From Belnapia mucosa (GTDB lineage: Bacteria; Pseudomonadota; Alphaproteobacteria; Acetobacterales; Acetobacteraceae): DNA of 64,000 nt. The DNA lies in contig NZ_JAEUXJ010000006.1 of NCBI RefSeq assembly GCF_016775475.1, positions 264,211 through 328,210 of the forward strand. The letters are read 5' to 3'. The notes beneath the pieces were generated by a model. That model was not told the DNA's origin. It worked only from the letters and a program-made list of their open reading frames with translations, and made no database searches. Of the stretch, positions 42,735 to 51,137 are shown one piece after another (position 1 is the first letter of the stretch; each line of letters opens with the position of its first letter). Both the position numbers and the translations under genes were made by a program.

Positions 42735-43972
42735 ACCTGCCGCTCTCGCCCGACCGGCTGTGGGACAGCCTGATGGCTATGGCCGCCATCGGCGCCACTC
42801 CGGAAGGCGGCTGCAACCGCCCGGCGCTTTCAGCCCTGGATGGCGAGGCGCGGGCGCTGCTGGCGGAATGGGGCAGGGCGGCGGGCCTCGATGTCTCGGT
42901 GGACCGGCTGGGCAACATGATGCTGCGGCGGGAGGGGCGCGATCCGTCCCGCCGGCCAGTGCTGGTCGGCAGCCATCTCGACACCCAGCCCACGGGTGGC
43001 AAATTCGATGGGCCCTATGGCGTGCTGGCCGGGTTTGAGATCCTGCGCGCGTTGCAAGAGTCGGGCGCCGAGACCGAGGCGCCGATCATCCTGGTGAACT
43101 GGACCAGCGAGGAGGGCTGCCGCTTCAGCCCCTCGATGATCGGCGCCGCCGGTGCCATGGGCGTGCTCAGCGAGGCCGAGGTGCTCGACCGCCGCGCCAT
43201 CGATGACGGCGAGCGCTATGGCGATGCCCTGGCCCGCACCGGCTGGGCCGGCAACGCCGACCCGGCCGCGCTGCGCGACGCCAGCGCCTATTTCGAGGCG
43301 CATATCGAGCAGGGCCCGGTGCTGGAGGCGGAGGGCTACGACCTCGGCATCGTCACCGGCGGCTTCGCCACCGAGCGCGCCATGATCGGCGTCCGTGGCA
43401 AGGACAGCCATGCCGGCACCACGCCGATGGAGATGCGCCAGGACGCGCTGCTCGCCGCAGCGGAGATGATGGTGGCGGCGGAGCGCATCCTGCTCTCCCG
43501 CGCGCCGGAGGGGCGCTGCACGGTGAACCGCGTGATCGTGGAGCCGGGCGCCGATGGCGTCGTCCCCGGCGGCGCCCGCTTCGCCATGGATTACCGCCAT
43601 CCGGAGACCGGGACGCTGCAGGCGCTCTGGGCCGCGGCGGATGCCGAATTCGCCGCCATCGCCGCCCGCCGCAAGGTCGCGGTCTCGCGCGAGACCTATT
43701 GGGCCTTCCCGCGCGTCGAATTCGATACGGTGCTCACCGCCCGGCTGCGCGCCGCGGCCGCTCGCCAAGGGGTCCGTCACCGCGACATCCTCAGCGGCGC
43801 CGGGCATGATGCCTATCACGCCGCATCCCGCATGCCGGCGGTGATGCTGTTCATCCCCTGCCATGGCGGCATCAGCCACCACCCGACGGAATCGATCTCC
43901 CGCGACTGGGCCGAGATCGGGCTGCGGGTGCTGGCCGATGCCGTGATCGAAACCGCCAACGCCCCAGGATAA
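42731..43972 (+). CDS. Zn-dependent hydrolase, N-carbamoylase/allantoate amidohydrolase type (copy 2)
   Basis: 413 residues. Same motifs as copy 1: GSHLDTQPTGGKFDG, TSEEGCRFS, EAHIEQGPVLE, GKDSHAGTTPM, PCHGGISHHPTESI. Start GTG 42731 overlaps the stop of copy 1 by 4 bases. In the motif after the lid, copy 2 reads HAGTTPM, the common family form, where copy 1 reads HGGSPMAG, so the two may have different substrates. Confidence 0.9.
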   Translation: MNLPLSPDRLWDSLMAMAAIGATPEGGCNRPALSALDGEARALLAEWGRAAGLDVSVDRLGNMMLRREGRDPSRRPVLVGSHLDTQPTGGKFDGPYGVLAGFEILRALQESGAETEAPIILVNWTSEEGCRFSPSMIGAAGAMGVLSEAEVLDRRAIDDGERYGDALARTGWAGNADPAALRDASAYFEAHIEQGPVLEAEGYDLGIVTGGFATERAMIGVRGKDSHAGTTPMEMRQDALLAAAEMMVAAERILLSRAPEGRCTVNRVIVEPGADGVVPGGARFAMDYRHPETGTLQALWAAADAEFAAIAARRKVAVSRETYWAFPRVEFDTVLTARLRAAAARQGVRHRDILSGAGHDAYHAASRMPAVMLFIPCHGGISHHPTESISRDWAEIGLRVLADAVIETANAPG

Positions 43973-43976
43973 ACCC

Positions 43977-45470
43977 ATGCGCATTGCCATCGGCGGCTTC
44001 CAGCACGAAAGCCATTCCTTCGCCCCGCTGCCGACCGGCTGGCAGGAATTCCTCCGCCCCGGCGGTTTCCCCGGGCTGCAACGCCCGGCGACGCTGATCG
44101 AGACATTGCGGCCGACCTCCGTTCCCTGCGCCGGCGCGATCGAGGTGGCGGAGGCGGCCGGCGCCAGCATCGCCCCGCTCACCTGGTGCTTCGCCAATCC
44201 CGCCGGCCCGGTGACGGCCGAGGCCTTCGAGCGCATCGCCGCGCTGATGCTCGCCGCCCTCTCCGATGCTCTGGAGGAGGGGCCGCTGGACGGAATCTAT
44301 CTCGAACTCCACGGTGCCATGGTCGCGGTCGGCTTCGACGATGCCGAAGGCGAGCTCCTGCGCCGGCTGCGCGCCGTGGTCGGGCCCGAGCTGCCGATCA
44401 CCGTCAGCCTCGACCCGCATGCCAATATGACTCGGCAGATGGTCGATCTCGCCGATGCGCTGGTCCCCTATCGCACCTATCCGCATGTGGACATGAAGCC
44501 GGCCGGCGCCCAGGCCATGCGCCTGCTGCTGGAGCGCATCCGTCGCGGCAAGCCCTGGGCAAAATCCTTCGCCGAGGTCGATTTCCTCATCCCTCTGACC
44601 ATGCAGTGCACCATGGTCCCGCCCATGTCCTCGGTGCTGGAGGAGCGGGAGCGGCTCGCCGCCGCGCATGGCGCCGCCGAGCTCGCCTTCTGCTTCGGCT
44701 TCCCCTATGCGGATTTCCCCGGCTGCGGCGTCGCCATCGCGGCCTATGCGGATACCCAGGCGGCGGCCGATGCCGCCGTCGCCGGCCTTAAGTCCTATAT
44801 GGACGCGCATGAGCCGGAATTCGCTGGCGGCGTCGCCCCGGCGGCCGAGGGCGTCGCCCAGGCCATCGCCATCGCCCGCAGTGCCGCGAAGCCGGTGGTA
44901 ATGGCCGATACCCAGGATAATCCTGGCGGCGGCGGCCATGGCGATACCACCGGCCTGCTCGCCGAGCTGATCCGCCAGGATGCGCAGGGCGCCGTGCTCG
45001 GCCTGATCAACGACGCCGAAAGCGCCGCCGCCTGCCATGCCGCCGGAGTCGGGGCGACGCTCGAGCTCTCCCTCGGCGGCAAGAGCGACGGCGCCCCGCT
45101 TCCCGTGACCGCCACGGTGGAGGCGCTGACCGATGGGCGCTTCATCTGCACCGGGCCGATGGGCAAGGGCAACCCCGCCGATCTGGGCCCGACCGCGCTG
45201 ATCCGCGTCGCCCCGGGCGTCCGCGTCATCGTGGTGACGCGGAAGATGCAGGCGCTCGATCAGGCGCTCTTTACCCATATCGGCGTGCAGCCGGCCGAGC
45301 AGAAGATCATCGCGCTGAAGTCGAGCGTGCATTTCCGCGCCCATTTCCAGCCGATCGCTGAGCAGGTGCTGGTCGTCGCCGCGCCCGGCCCGGTGGTGGC
45401 GGATCCGGCCACGCTGCCCTTCACCAATCTCCGCCCGAGCCTGCGGCTGCGGCCCGGCGCCAATCGCTGA
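43977..45470 (+). CDS. mlrC: M81 family metallopeptidase (MlrC-like)
   Basis: 497 residues. The N-terminus RIAIGGFQHESHSFAP holds the family's HE..(T/S)F signature, LHGAMV and LDPHANMTRQMV (about 137-148) give the zinc site, and DTQDNPGGGGHGDTT (about 307-321) is the conserved C-terminal motif. MlrC was named for the last step of microcystin breakdown, but relatives are common beside peptide ABC transporters, as here, and probably cut small amides or peptides. Last gene of the operon that begins at 35156. Confidence 0.9.
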   Translation: MRIAIGGFQHESHSFAPLPTGWQEFLRPGGFPGLQRPATLIETLRPTSVPCAGAIEVAEAAGASIAPLTWCFANPAGPVTAEAFERIAALMLAALSDALEEGPLDGIYLELHGAMVAVGFDDAEGELLRRLRAVVGPELPITVSLDPHANMTRQMVDLADALVPYRTYPHVDMKPAGAQAMRLLLERIRRGKPWAKSFAEVDFLIPLTMQCTMVPPMSSVLEERERLAAAHGAAELAFCFGFPYADFPGCGVAIAAYADTQAAADAAVAGLKSYMDAHEPEFAGGVAPAAEGVAQAIAIARSAAKPVVMADTQDNPGGGGHGDTTGLLAELIRQDAQGAVLGLINDAESAAACHAAGVGATLELSLGGKSDGAPLPVTATVEALTDGRFICTGPMGKGNPADLGPTALIRVAPGVRVIVVTRKMQALDQALFTHIGVQPAEQKIIALKSSVHFRAHFQPIAEQVLVVAAPGPVVADPATLPFTNLRPSLRLRPGANR

Positions 45471-45476
45471 CCCTGG

Positions 45477-45887
45477 CTAACGCGGGCGGGCGCGCATCGC
45501 CTCCGCCCGTTGCGCCAGTGCCGAGCCTTCCGGCCCGGTCAGGAATCCCGTCGCTCGCTCTATTTCCGGCCGCCTGGCGGCGCACCACCGGTTGCGGTCC
45601 GCCTGGTGCCGCGCATCGAATTCCGGCGGCGCCATCGCACGCAGGAAATCGTCCCGTGCCGCTGTGCCGCCCTCGCGCTCGCGCTGCTCGATCGCCGCCG
45701 CCTCGATCCGCGCCGCGCGGTCGAGCGCGGTGACCGGAACGGGGATGCCGCAGGCCTGCCCGGCGCGCACGGCCTCACCCAGCACCGGCGCGTTGGCCGC
45801 CACCTCCCCCAGCTCGGGGGGCGGCGTGGCGACCGGCGTCTCGGCGCAGCCGGCGAGCAGGAGGATAAGGCCCAGGGTGCGGCGCAT
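45477..45887 (-). CDS. Hypothetical lipoprotein
   Basis: 136 residues. MRRTLGLILLLAGCAETP is a lipoprotein signal with lipobox LLAG/C. The rest is Ala/Arg-rich and helical with no known domain; it has two more cysteines (CGIPVP, WCAARR). ATG 45887 was chosen because it places the signal at the N-terminus; ATG 45911 would add eight residues. No clear ribosome binding site. Confidence 0.65.
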   Translation of the reverse strand: MRRTLGLILLLAGCAETPVATPPPELGEVAANAPVLGEAVRAGQACGIPVPVTALDRAARIEAAAIEQREREGGTAARDDFLRAMAPPEFDARHQADRNRWCAARRPEIERATGFLTGPEGSALAQRAEAMRARPR

Positions 45888-45946
45888 CGCGAAGCGATAG
45901 CGCGGCGCCATACCGGACGACAACGGCGTGTTGTCGTAATGAAGCG

Positions 45947-46876
45947 TCAATCTGGGCCGGCGAGCAGCGCCTCGACCTCCGACCGGCGAGGAATTGGCGC
46001 CACCGCGCCATAGCCGGTGGTGGAGAGCGCTGCGGCTGCATTGGCATAGCGCGCGGCCTCGAGCGGATCGGCGCCCTCGACGAAGCGCGCCAGGAAGGCG
46101 CCGGCGAAGGTGTCGCCCGCGCCGGTTGCATCCACCGCCCGGACCTTGCGGCCGGGAACCAGCACCCGCCCCTCCGGCCGCGCCACCAGCACGCCCTCGG
46201 CCCCAAGCTTCAGCAGCACCAGGGGGCAGCCGAGGCGGAGGTAGAAATCGGCGATCGCCTCCGGCGCCCCCAGCCCGGTCAGCACCCGCGCATCCTCGAG
46301 CGAGGGCAGCGCCACATCCGCGCTGGCGATGGCACCATGGATCACCGCCGCCGCCCGCGCCGCCGGCCAGAGGCGGAGCCGCAGATTGGTGTCATAGGAG
46401 ACCCGGATCCCCGCTGCCTTGGCGGTGCCGATCGCATGGAAGACCGCGTCGCAGGCGCTGGCCGAAATCGCCTGGCTGATGCCCGAGACATGCAGCAGCC
46501 GCGCCGCGCGGATCGCCGCCTCAGGCACATCCTCCGGCCGGTAGCGGCTGGCGGCGCTGGCGGTGCGGTAGAAGGTGAAATCGTGCCCGCGCTCGTCATG
46601 GGTGACGACATACATCCCGGTCGGCGCATCCGGGTTGCGCAACACGGTCTCGGTCGAGACGCCCTCGCGCCCCCAGAGCGCCATCAGCCCATCGCCCGGC
46701 CGGTCGGTGCCGATCGCAGTGACATAGCCCGCGCTGGCGCCGCTGCGGGAAGCGGCGATGGCCGCATTGCTGGTGTCGCCACCGAAGCCCTCGAGGTAGA
46801 GCACGCGCCCATCGGGGCCGGGCGGCTGCTGGTTCAACTCCAGCATCGGCTCGCCCATGCAGAGGATGTCGGGCAT
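45947..46876 (-). CDS. kdgK: 2-dehydro-3-deoxygluconokinase (PfkB family)
   Basis: 309 residues. PfkB motif 1 is FGGDTSNAAIAASRSG (about 31-46) and motif 2 DATGAGDTFAGAFLARF (about 245-261, catalytic Asp in GAGD). The substrate region YRTASAASRY is typical of KdgK. Its start ATG shares one base with the stop of the aldolase gene upstream. Together they phosphorylate and split 2-keto-3-deoxygluconate or a related sugar acid. The galactonate variant (DgoK) belongs to a different fold and is excluded. Confidence 0.9.
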   Translation of the reverse strand: MPDILCMGEPMLELNQQPPGPDGRVLYLEGFGGDTSNAAIAASRSGASAGYVTAIGTDRPGDGLMALWGREGVSTETVLRNPDAPTGMYVVTHDERGHDFTFYRTASAASRYRPEDVPEAAIRAARLLHVSGISQAISASACDAVFHAIGTAKAAGIRVSYDTNLRLRLWPAARAAAVIHGAIASADVALPSLEDARVLTGLGAPEAIADFYLRLGCPLVLLKLGAEGVLVARPEGRVLVPGRKVRAVDATGAGDTFAGAFLARFVEGADPLEAARYANAAAALSTTGYGAVAPIPRRSEVEALLAGPD

Positions 46877-47505
46877 CAGGCCTGCTCGATCCCCAATGCC
46901 TCATGCGCGGCACGCATGATGGCGGGCTTGTCGCCGGCGGCGATCCGCGCCTCATCCACCAGCTTGCCGCCGATGCCGACGAAGGCGGCGCCGGCCGCGA
47001 GATAGGCCGGGGCATTGCCGGCATCGACGCCGCCGGTCGGGCAGAAGACCGCCTGCGGGAAGACCGCCCGCACCGCCTTCACATGGCCCGGCCCGCCGGC
47101 CGAACTGGCGGGGAAGATCTTCACCACATCCGCCCCGGCGGCCAGCGCCGCGCGAATCTCGGTCGGTGTCATCGCCCCCGGCATGGCGGCGGCGCCGGCG
47201 GCGCGGGCGAGGCGGATGACCTCCGGATCGACCCAGGGCGTGACCAGGAAGCGCGCCCCGGCGGTGAGGCAGGCCTCGGCGGCGGCGGCATCCGGCACCG
47301 TGCCGGCCCCCACCGTCAGCCCCGGCTCGCCGGCAAGCTCGCGGATGATCGCTACCGCATCCGGCGTGGTCAGGGTCAGTTCCAGCACGGTGAAGCCTGC
47401 CTCGCGCAGCCAGGCGCAGGCGGTGATGGCATGCGCGGCGGTGGAGGTGCGGATGACCGGCACCACGCGGGCCCGGCGCAGGACCGGCAGCAGGGGATGG
47501 CTCAT
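46876..47505 (-). CDS. eda: KDPG/KDPGal aldolase
   Basis: 209 residues, TIM barrel. Schiff-base Lys129 in VVKIFPAS, Glu42 in LELTLTTPDA, and the phosphate-binding GAGTV and PTGGV motifs. ATG 47505 begins at MSHPLLPVLRRARVVPVIR; an upstream extension in the same frame is not conserved. Cleaves KDPG to pyruvate and glyceraldehyde 3-phosphate. First gene of eda-kdgK. The aldolase for 6-phosphogalactonate is very similar, so the sugar series is open. Confidence 0.9.
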   Translation of the reverse strand: MSHPLLPVLRRARVVPVIRTSTAAHAITACAWLREAGFTVLELTLTTPDAVAIIRELAGEPGLTVGAGTVPDAAAAEACLTAGARFLVTPWVDPEVIRLARAAGAAAMPGAMTPTEIRAALAAGADVVKIFPASSAGGPGHVKAVRAVFPQAVFCPTGGVDAGNAPAYLAAGAAFVGIGGKLVDEARIAAGDKPAIMRAAHEALGIEQA

Positions 47506-47568
47506 GACTTGGCGCTCCGCTCTTGCGGTTATCGGGGCGGGTTTTCCGCCCGGCCGCAAGGGGGTGCG

Positions 47569-47853
47569 TCAGGGCTGGGCCAGAGTCAGCATGAGATCGG
47601 CCGTGGCCTCGAGCTGCCGGGCCTGGGCGCCAGCCTCGGCGAGCGCCGCCTGGGTCTCCTGTAGCCCGCCGGCATAGGCTTCGAGCGAGCCGCCGAGACT
47701 CCCGACCGCGCCGGACAGCGCGCCGAGTTCCTGCCGCAGCCCGGCGACGGCGGCAGCCTGCTCGGCGAGCGCGGCATCCAGGGCCCGCAGCGCACGCCGC
47801 AGCCGGTCCTCGGGCTTTTCGGGGAAAGGTAGGATGGCGGCGGTCGGGGTCAT
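47569..47853 (-). CDS. Hypothetical coiled-coil protein
   Basis: 94 residues, strongly heptad-like from about residue 15 to 85 (LRRALRALDAALAEQAAAVAGLRQEL type repeats), no cysteine or tryptophan. No family recognised. Stands alone, 63 bases before eda. The frame is open and has a plausible start, but no homology evidence. Confidence 0.5.
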   Translation of the reverse strand: MTPTAAILPFPEKPEDRLRRALRALDAALAEQAAAVAGLRQELGALSGAVGSLGGSLEAYAGGLQETQAALAEAGAQARQLEATADLMLTLAQP

Positions 47854-47915
47854 GGCGAGCGCTCTCGGGAAATGTCTAATAAAATGTAAATCGTCTCATG
47901 GCGCCGCGTCCAGCG

Positions 47916-48368
47916 TTAACCGCCCTGCATTGCTGCCGCCGTGCCGGCCAGAAGGCAGGCGGCGGCGCCGAGGCTCAGCCCCCAGCGCAGCCGCAGATAG
48001 GGCAGGGGCACCAGATCGGCCCGCGCCGCGAGCGACTCGCCCGCCGCGGTCAGCAGGATGCCGCCGGCCAGCAGGCCGAGGCCCGGCACCGGCGGCAGCA
48101 GCATCGCCGCCCAGGCGAGCAGCGCCGGCAACACGCCGAGGCCGAGCCGGGGCGCGGCCGCATCGATCTCGGCCGGCGGCGCATTCAGCGCCAGCCCCCA
48201 ATGCACCGCACCGAGAAAGCTGAGGATCACCGCCCCATAGGTGGCTAGGGCAAACAGCGCGAGGCCCCGCCATTCCGGCGGCGCGAACCAAGCACCGAGC
48301 GCCGTGCCGAGGAAGGGCAGAAGACCCGCGAGGCCGAGCCAGCGGGTGGAGGAGGGGATGTCATGCAT
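47916..48368 (-). CDS. DUF3429 family inner membrane protein
   Basis: 150 residues, four to five transmembrane helices. Family hallmarks: LGLAGLLPFLGTALGAW, ALATYGAVILSFLGAVHWGLAL (the HWG motif at about 58) and the terminal YLRLRWGLS. ATG 48368 overlaps the end of the glucan synthase gene by 8 bases, so they are co-expressed. Function unknown. Confidence 0.82.
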   Translation of the reverse strand: MHDIPSSTRWLGLAGLLPFLGTALGAWFAPPEWRGLALFALATYGAVILSFLGAVHWGLALNAPPAEIDAAAPRLGLGVLPALLAWAAMLLPPVPGLGLLAGGILLTAAGESLAARADLVPLPYLRLRWGLSLGAAACLLAGTAAAMQGG

Positions 48369-50991
48369 CGCCGGAAGATCGGACCCTTCGCCACCAGCGC
48401 AAGGCAGAGGGGCGTACACTCGGCCTCGCTTGCCGGGCCGGCCAGGCCGCGATCAGGCTCATCGCCACCGCCGCCCAGCCGGGCAGCGACTGCACCAGCA
48501 GCAGCAGGCACCAGAGCCGCGCCTCCGCGGTGCCGAGCCCATGCACCAGGGCCACGCCGAGCGCCGCGGTCCCGAGGCCGAGGGCAAGCGCTGCCTCGGG
48601 CCAGGCCATGCCGAGCCCGGCCAGCAGGGCCGGTGCCCGGACCAGCTTCGGCGTGCGCCGGAAGGGCAGCCGCCGGCCGAGCAGGGCCAGCAGCACCGTC
48701 CGCCCCGTGCCATGGGCGAGGGCCAGCCCGGCCAGCATCGCCCCCAGCCGGTCCGACCAGCCGCAGGGCACCCGCGCCGCATAGATCGCCCAGACCCGCG
48801 CCAGTCGCACCAGGAAAAGGCCGAGCGCCGGGAGCAGGAAGAGCAGGATCGGGAATTCCGTCCGCACCGGCGCCAGGATCAGCCCCGCCGACCAAGCCAG
48901 CGCGAGCAGCGCCATGGCGAAGCCCATCGCATCGCCCAGCCAGGCCGCCCAGCCGGTGGCGAAATGCCAGCGCTGCCCGCGCGTCAATTCGCTGCGGCGG
49001 GGGTTCGCCAGCGCCCCGGCATGGCGGCGGAGGATCTGCACCGCCCCATGCGCCCAGCGCTGCCGCTGCCGGCACCAGGCGGCGAAATCATCGGGCATGA
49101 GGCCCCGGCCCAGGCTCTCGGGCACATAGATGCCGCGCCAGCCGCCGCGCAGCAGGCGCAGGCCGAGCTCGGCATCCTCGCAGATGCACCACTCGGCCCA
49201 GCCGCCCGCCTCCTCCAGCGCCGAGCGCCGGATCAGCACCATGGTGCCATGCTGAATAATGGCGTTGCGCGCCGCCCGGGTGACCATCCCGGCCTGGAAG
49301 AAGCCGGCATAGTCCCAGAAGAGGAGCCGCTTGAAGACGTTCTCGCCGCCATCCCGGTAGTCCTGCGGGTTCTGGGTGAAGCCTATGGCGGGATCGGCGA
49401 AATAGGGCGCCATCCGCCGCGCCCAATCCGGCGCCACGACGTAATCAGCATCGATTACGCCGACCAGCTCGGCCTCCGGCGCCGTCGCCCGCAGCGCCGC
49501 GTTCAGCGCTCCTGCCTTGAAGCCCGGCCAGGGGCCGAGACGGAGGAAGCGGAAGCGCGGCCCGAGCCGGGCGCAGAGGCGCTCCACCGGCTGCCAGAGC
49601 GCCGGGTCGGCGGTGTTGTTCTCGACGACCAGCACCTCGAATTCCGGGTAGTCGAGGGCGGCCAGCGCCTCCAGCGTCTGTCGGACCAGGGCGGGCGGTT
49701 CATTGCAGATCGCCAGATGTATCGAAAGCCTGGGCAGCGGGGCCCTGGCCGGCGGCATGGGCGGCGGGGCGAGGGGCGCCCAGACCGTCTCCGCCAGCTC
49801 GAACCCCTCGGCCAGCAGCAGCCCGAGCAGCAGCCCTTGGCCGAGCAGCAGCAGCAGCCAGACCGCCGCCGCCAGCCCATCCAGATAGGACCCGGCCATG
49901 GCCAGCGTCACGCCGGCCATGCCGGCGACCATCCCCTGCGCCAGCCCGACCAGCACCAGCTTGCCCGGCAAGCGGATATCCGGCCGCCGCGCGAGCAGCG
50001 GCCCAGACAGCAGCGCCGAGGCGAGGCCGGTCCCTAGGGCCCAGAGCGGCCAGTCCGGCACCTCCTGCACCGGCCCCGCCAGCGGCCATTTCGGCTGGCG
50101 GTCGAGGTCGAGCAGCCCCCAATGTCCGGCCGCCCGCCCCTCGAAGCTGACCTTCCAGGGCTGATCGAAGGCCTCCATCAGGAAATAATTCAAGCCACCG
50201 GCTCCGGCCGCCGCCAGGAAGCCGCGGACGAAGCCCGCCTGGTTGAGGCGGGAGCCCCGGGCGGCGCCGATATCCCGCCCCGCCGAGGGCCAGCCGACCT
50301 CGCCGATCAGGATCGGCTTGCCGGGAAAGCGGGCCGCGACGGCACGATACTTTTCCAATGTGAAGCGCAGCGCCGCCTCGACCGGCAGCCCTTCCCAATA
50401 GGGCAGCAGATGAATGGTGACGACATCCACAGCCGCGGCCAGATCGGGATGGGCGAGCCAGACATGCCAGGGCTCGGCGGTCGAGAGCGGCCGGCCTGGC
50501 CCCGCCGCCCGCAGCGTCCGCAACCGGGCGATCAGCGCCGCCGGGGTGAGGTCGCCGCGCAGCACCGTCTCGTTCCCGACCATCAGCAGGTCGACATTGG
50601 GCGCCGCCGAGGCAGCCGTCAGCCGGGCTAGCTCCGCCGCATCCCCCGGCCCGCCATCGAGCCAGGCGCCGAGGGTGACGCGCAGCCCGGGCGCCGCCTC
50701 CGCCGCCAGGCCAGGGATGCGGTCGAAGCCGCCGCCCACCGTATAGGTGCGGATGCGGCGGGTGAGAGGGGCGACGCGGCGGAGGTCCCCGGCGATCTCC
50801 TCGGCGCTCGGCCATTGCCCCTCCGCCCCCTGGCCGCGCTGATAGGGGGCGAAAGCGAGGCCGCCGACCGGCCCGTGCCAATCGGGCGGTGCCACGGGCC
50901 GGTTCCAACCCCACCAGGCCAGGCCCTGGATGGCGCCGACCAGGGCCAGGACGAGCAGGGTGGCCAGCTGGCCTCGGGCGCGGGCGGTCAT
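48361..50991 (-). CDS. GH17-GT2 beta-glucan synthase/transferase (NdvB-like)
   Basis: 876 residues with two catalytic modules. Residues 35-310 are a GH17-like glucanase fold outside the membrane, with both glutamates kept: acid/base Glu141 in MVGNE and nucleophile Glu231 in IGEVGWPS. Several helices follow (about 340-425), then a cytoplasmic GT2 domain with VIDADYV (UDP-sugar Asp), CEDAELG and the processive QRQRWAHG motif (QxxRW), and a terminal helix bundle. This matches NdvB/NdvC-type beta-1,3(1,6)-glucan synthesis in Bradyrhizobium and Pseudomonas. ATG 50991 puts the first membrane helix at 9-28; ATG 51069 is possible. Confidence 0.87.
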   Translation of the reverse strand: MTARARGQLATLLVLALVGAIQGLAWWGWNRPVAPPDWHGPVGGLAFAPYQRGQGAEGQWPSAEEIAGDLRRVAPLTRRIRTYTVGGGFDRIPGLAAEAAPGLRVTLGAWLDGGPGDAAELARLTAASAAPNVDLLMVGNETVLRGDLTPAALIARLRTLRAAGPGRPLSTAEPWHVWLAHPDLAAAVDVVTIHLLPYWEGLPVEAALRFTLEKYRAVAARFPGKPILIGEVGWPSAGRDIGAARGSRLNQAGFVRGFLAAAGAGGLNYFLMEAFDQPWKVSFEGRAAGHWGLLDLDRQPKWPLAGPVQEVPDWPLWALGTGLASALLSGPLLARRPDIRLPGKLVLVGLAQGMVAGMAGVTLAMAGSYLDGLAAAVWLLLLLGQGLLLGLLLAEGFELAETVWAPLAPPPMPPARAPLPRLSIHLAICNEPPALVRQTLEALAALDYPEFEVLVVENNTADPALWQPVERLCARLGPRFRFLRLGPWPGFKAGALNAALRATAPEAELVGVIDADYVVAPDWARRMAPYFADPAIGFTQNPQDYRDGGENVFKRLLFWDYAGFFQAGMVTRAARNAIIQHGTMVLIRRSALEEAGGWAEWCICEDAELGLRLLRGGWRGIYVPESLGRGLMPDDFAAWCRQRQRWAHGAVQILRRHAGALANPRRSELTRGQRWHFATGWAAWLGDAMGFAMALLALAWSAGLILAPVRTEFPILLFLLPALGLFLVRLARVWAIYAARVPCGWSDRLGAMLAGLALAHGTGRTVLLALLGRRLPFRRTPKLVRAPALLAGLGMAWPEAALALGLGTAALGVALVHGLGTAEARLWCLLLLVQSLPGWAAVAMSLIAAWPARQARPSVRPSALRWWRRVRSSGDA

Positions 50992-51137
50992 GATCGGCCT
51001 TGGGCTCCGGGCATCTCCGGGGCTGGAGCGCGCCCGGTGCCGCCGCGCCCCAGCCGCTCGCGCGGACATGATCGGGCGGCGGGCGCTACCGCAAGCCGCC
51101 GCCACCGCGTAGAACCGGCCGGAGAACGGGAAACCCG

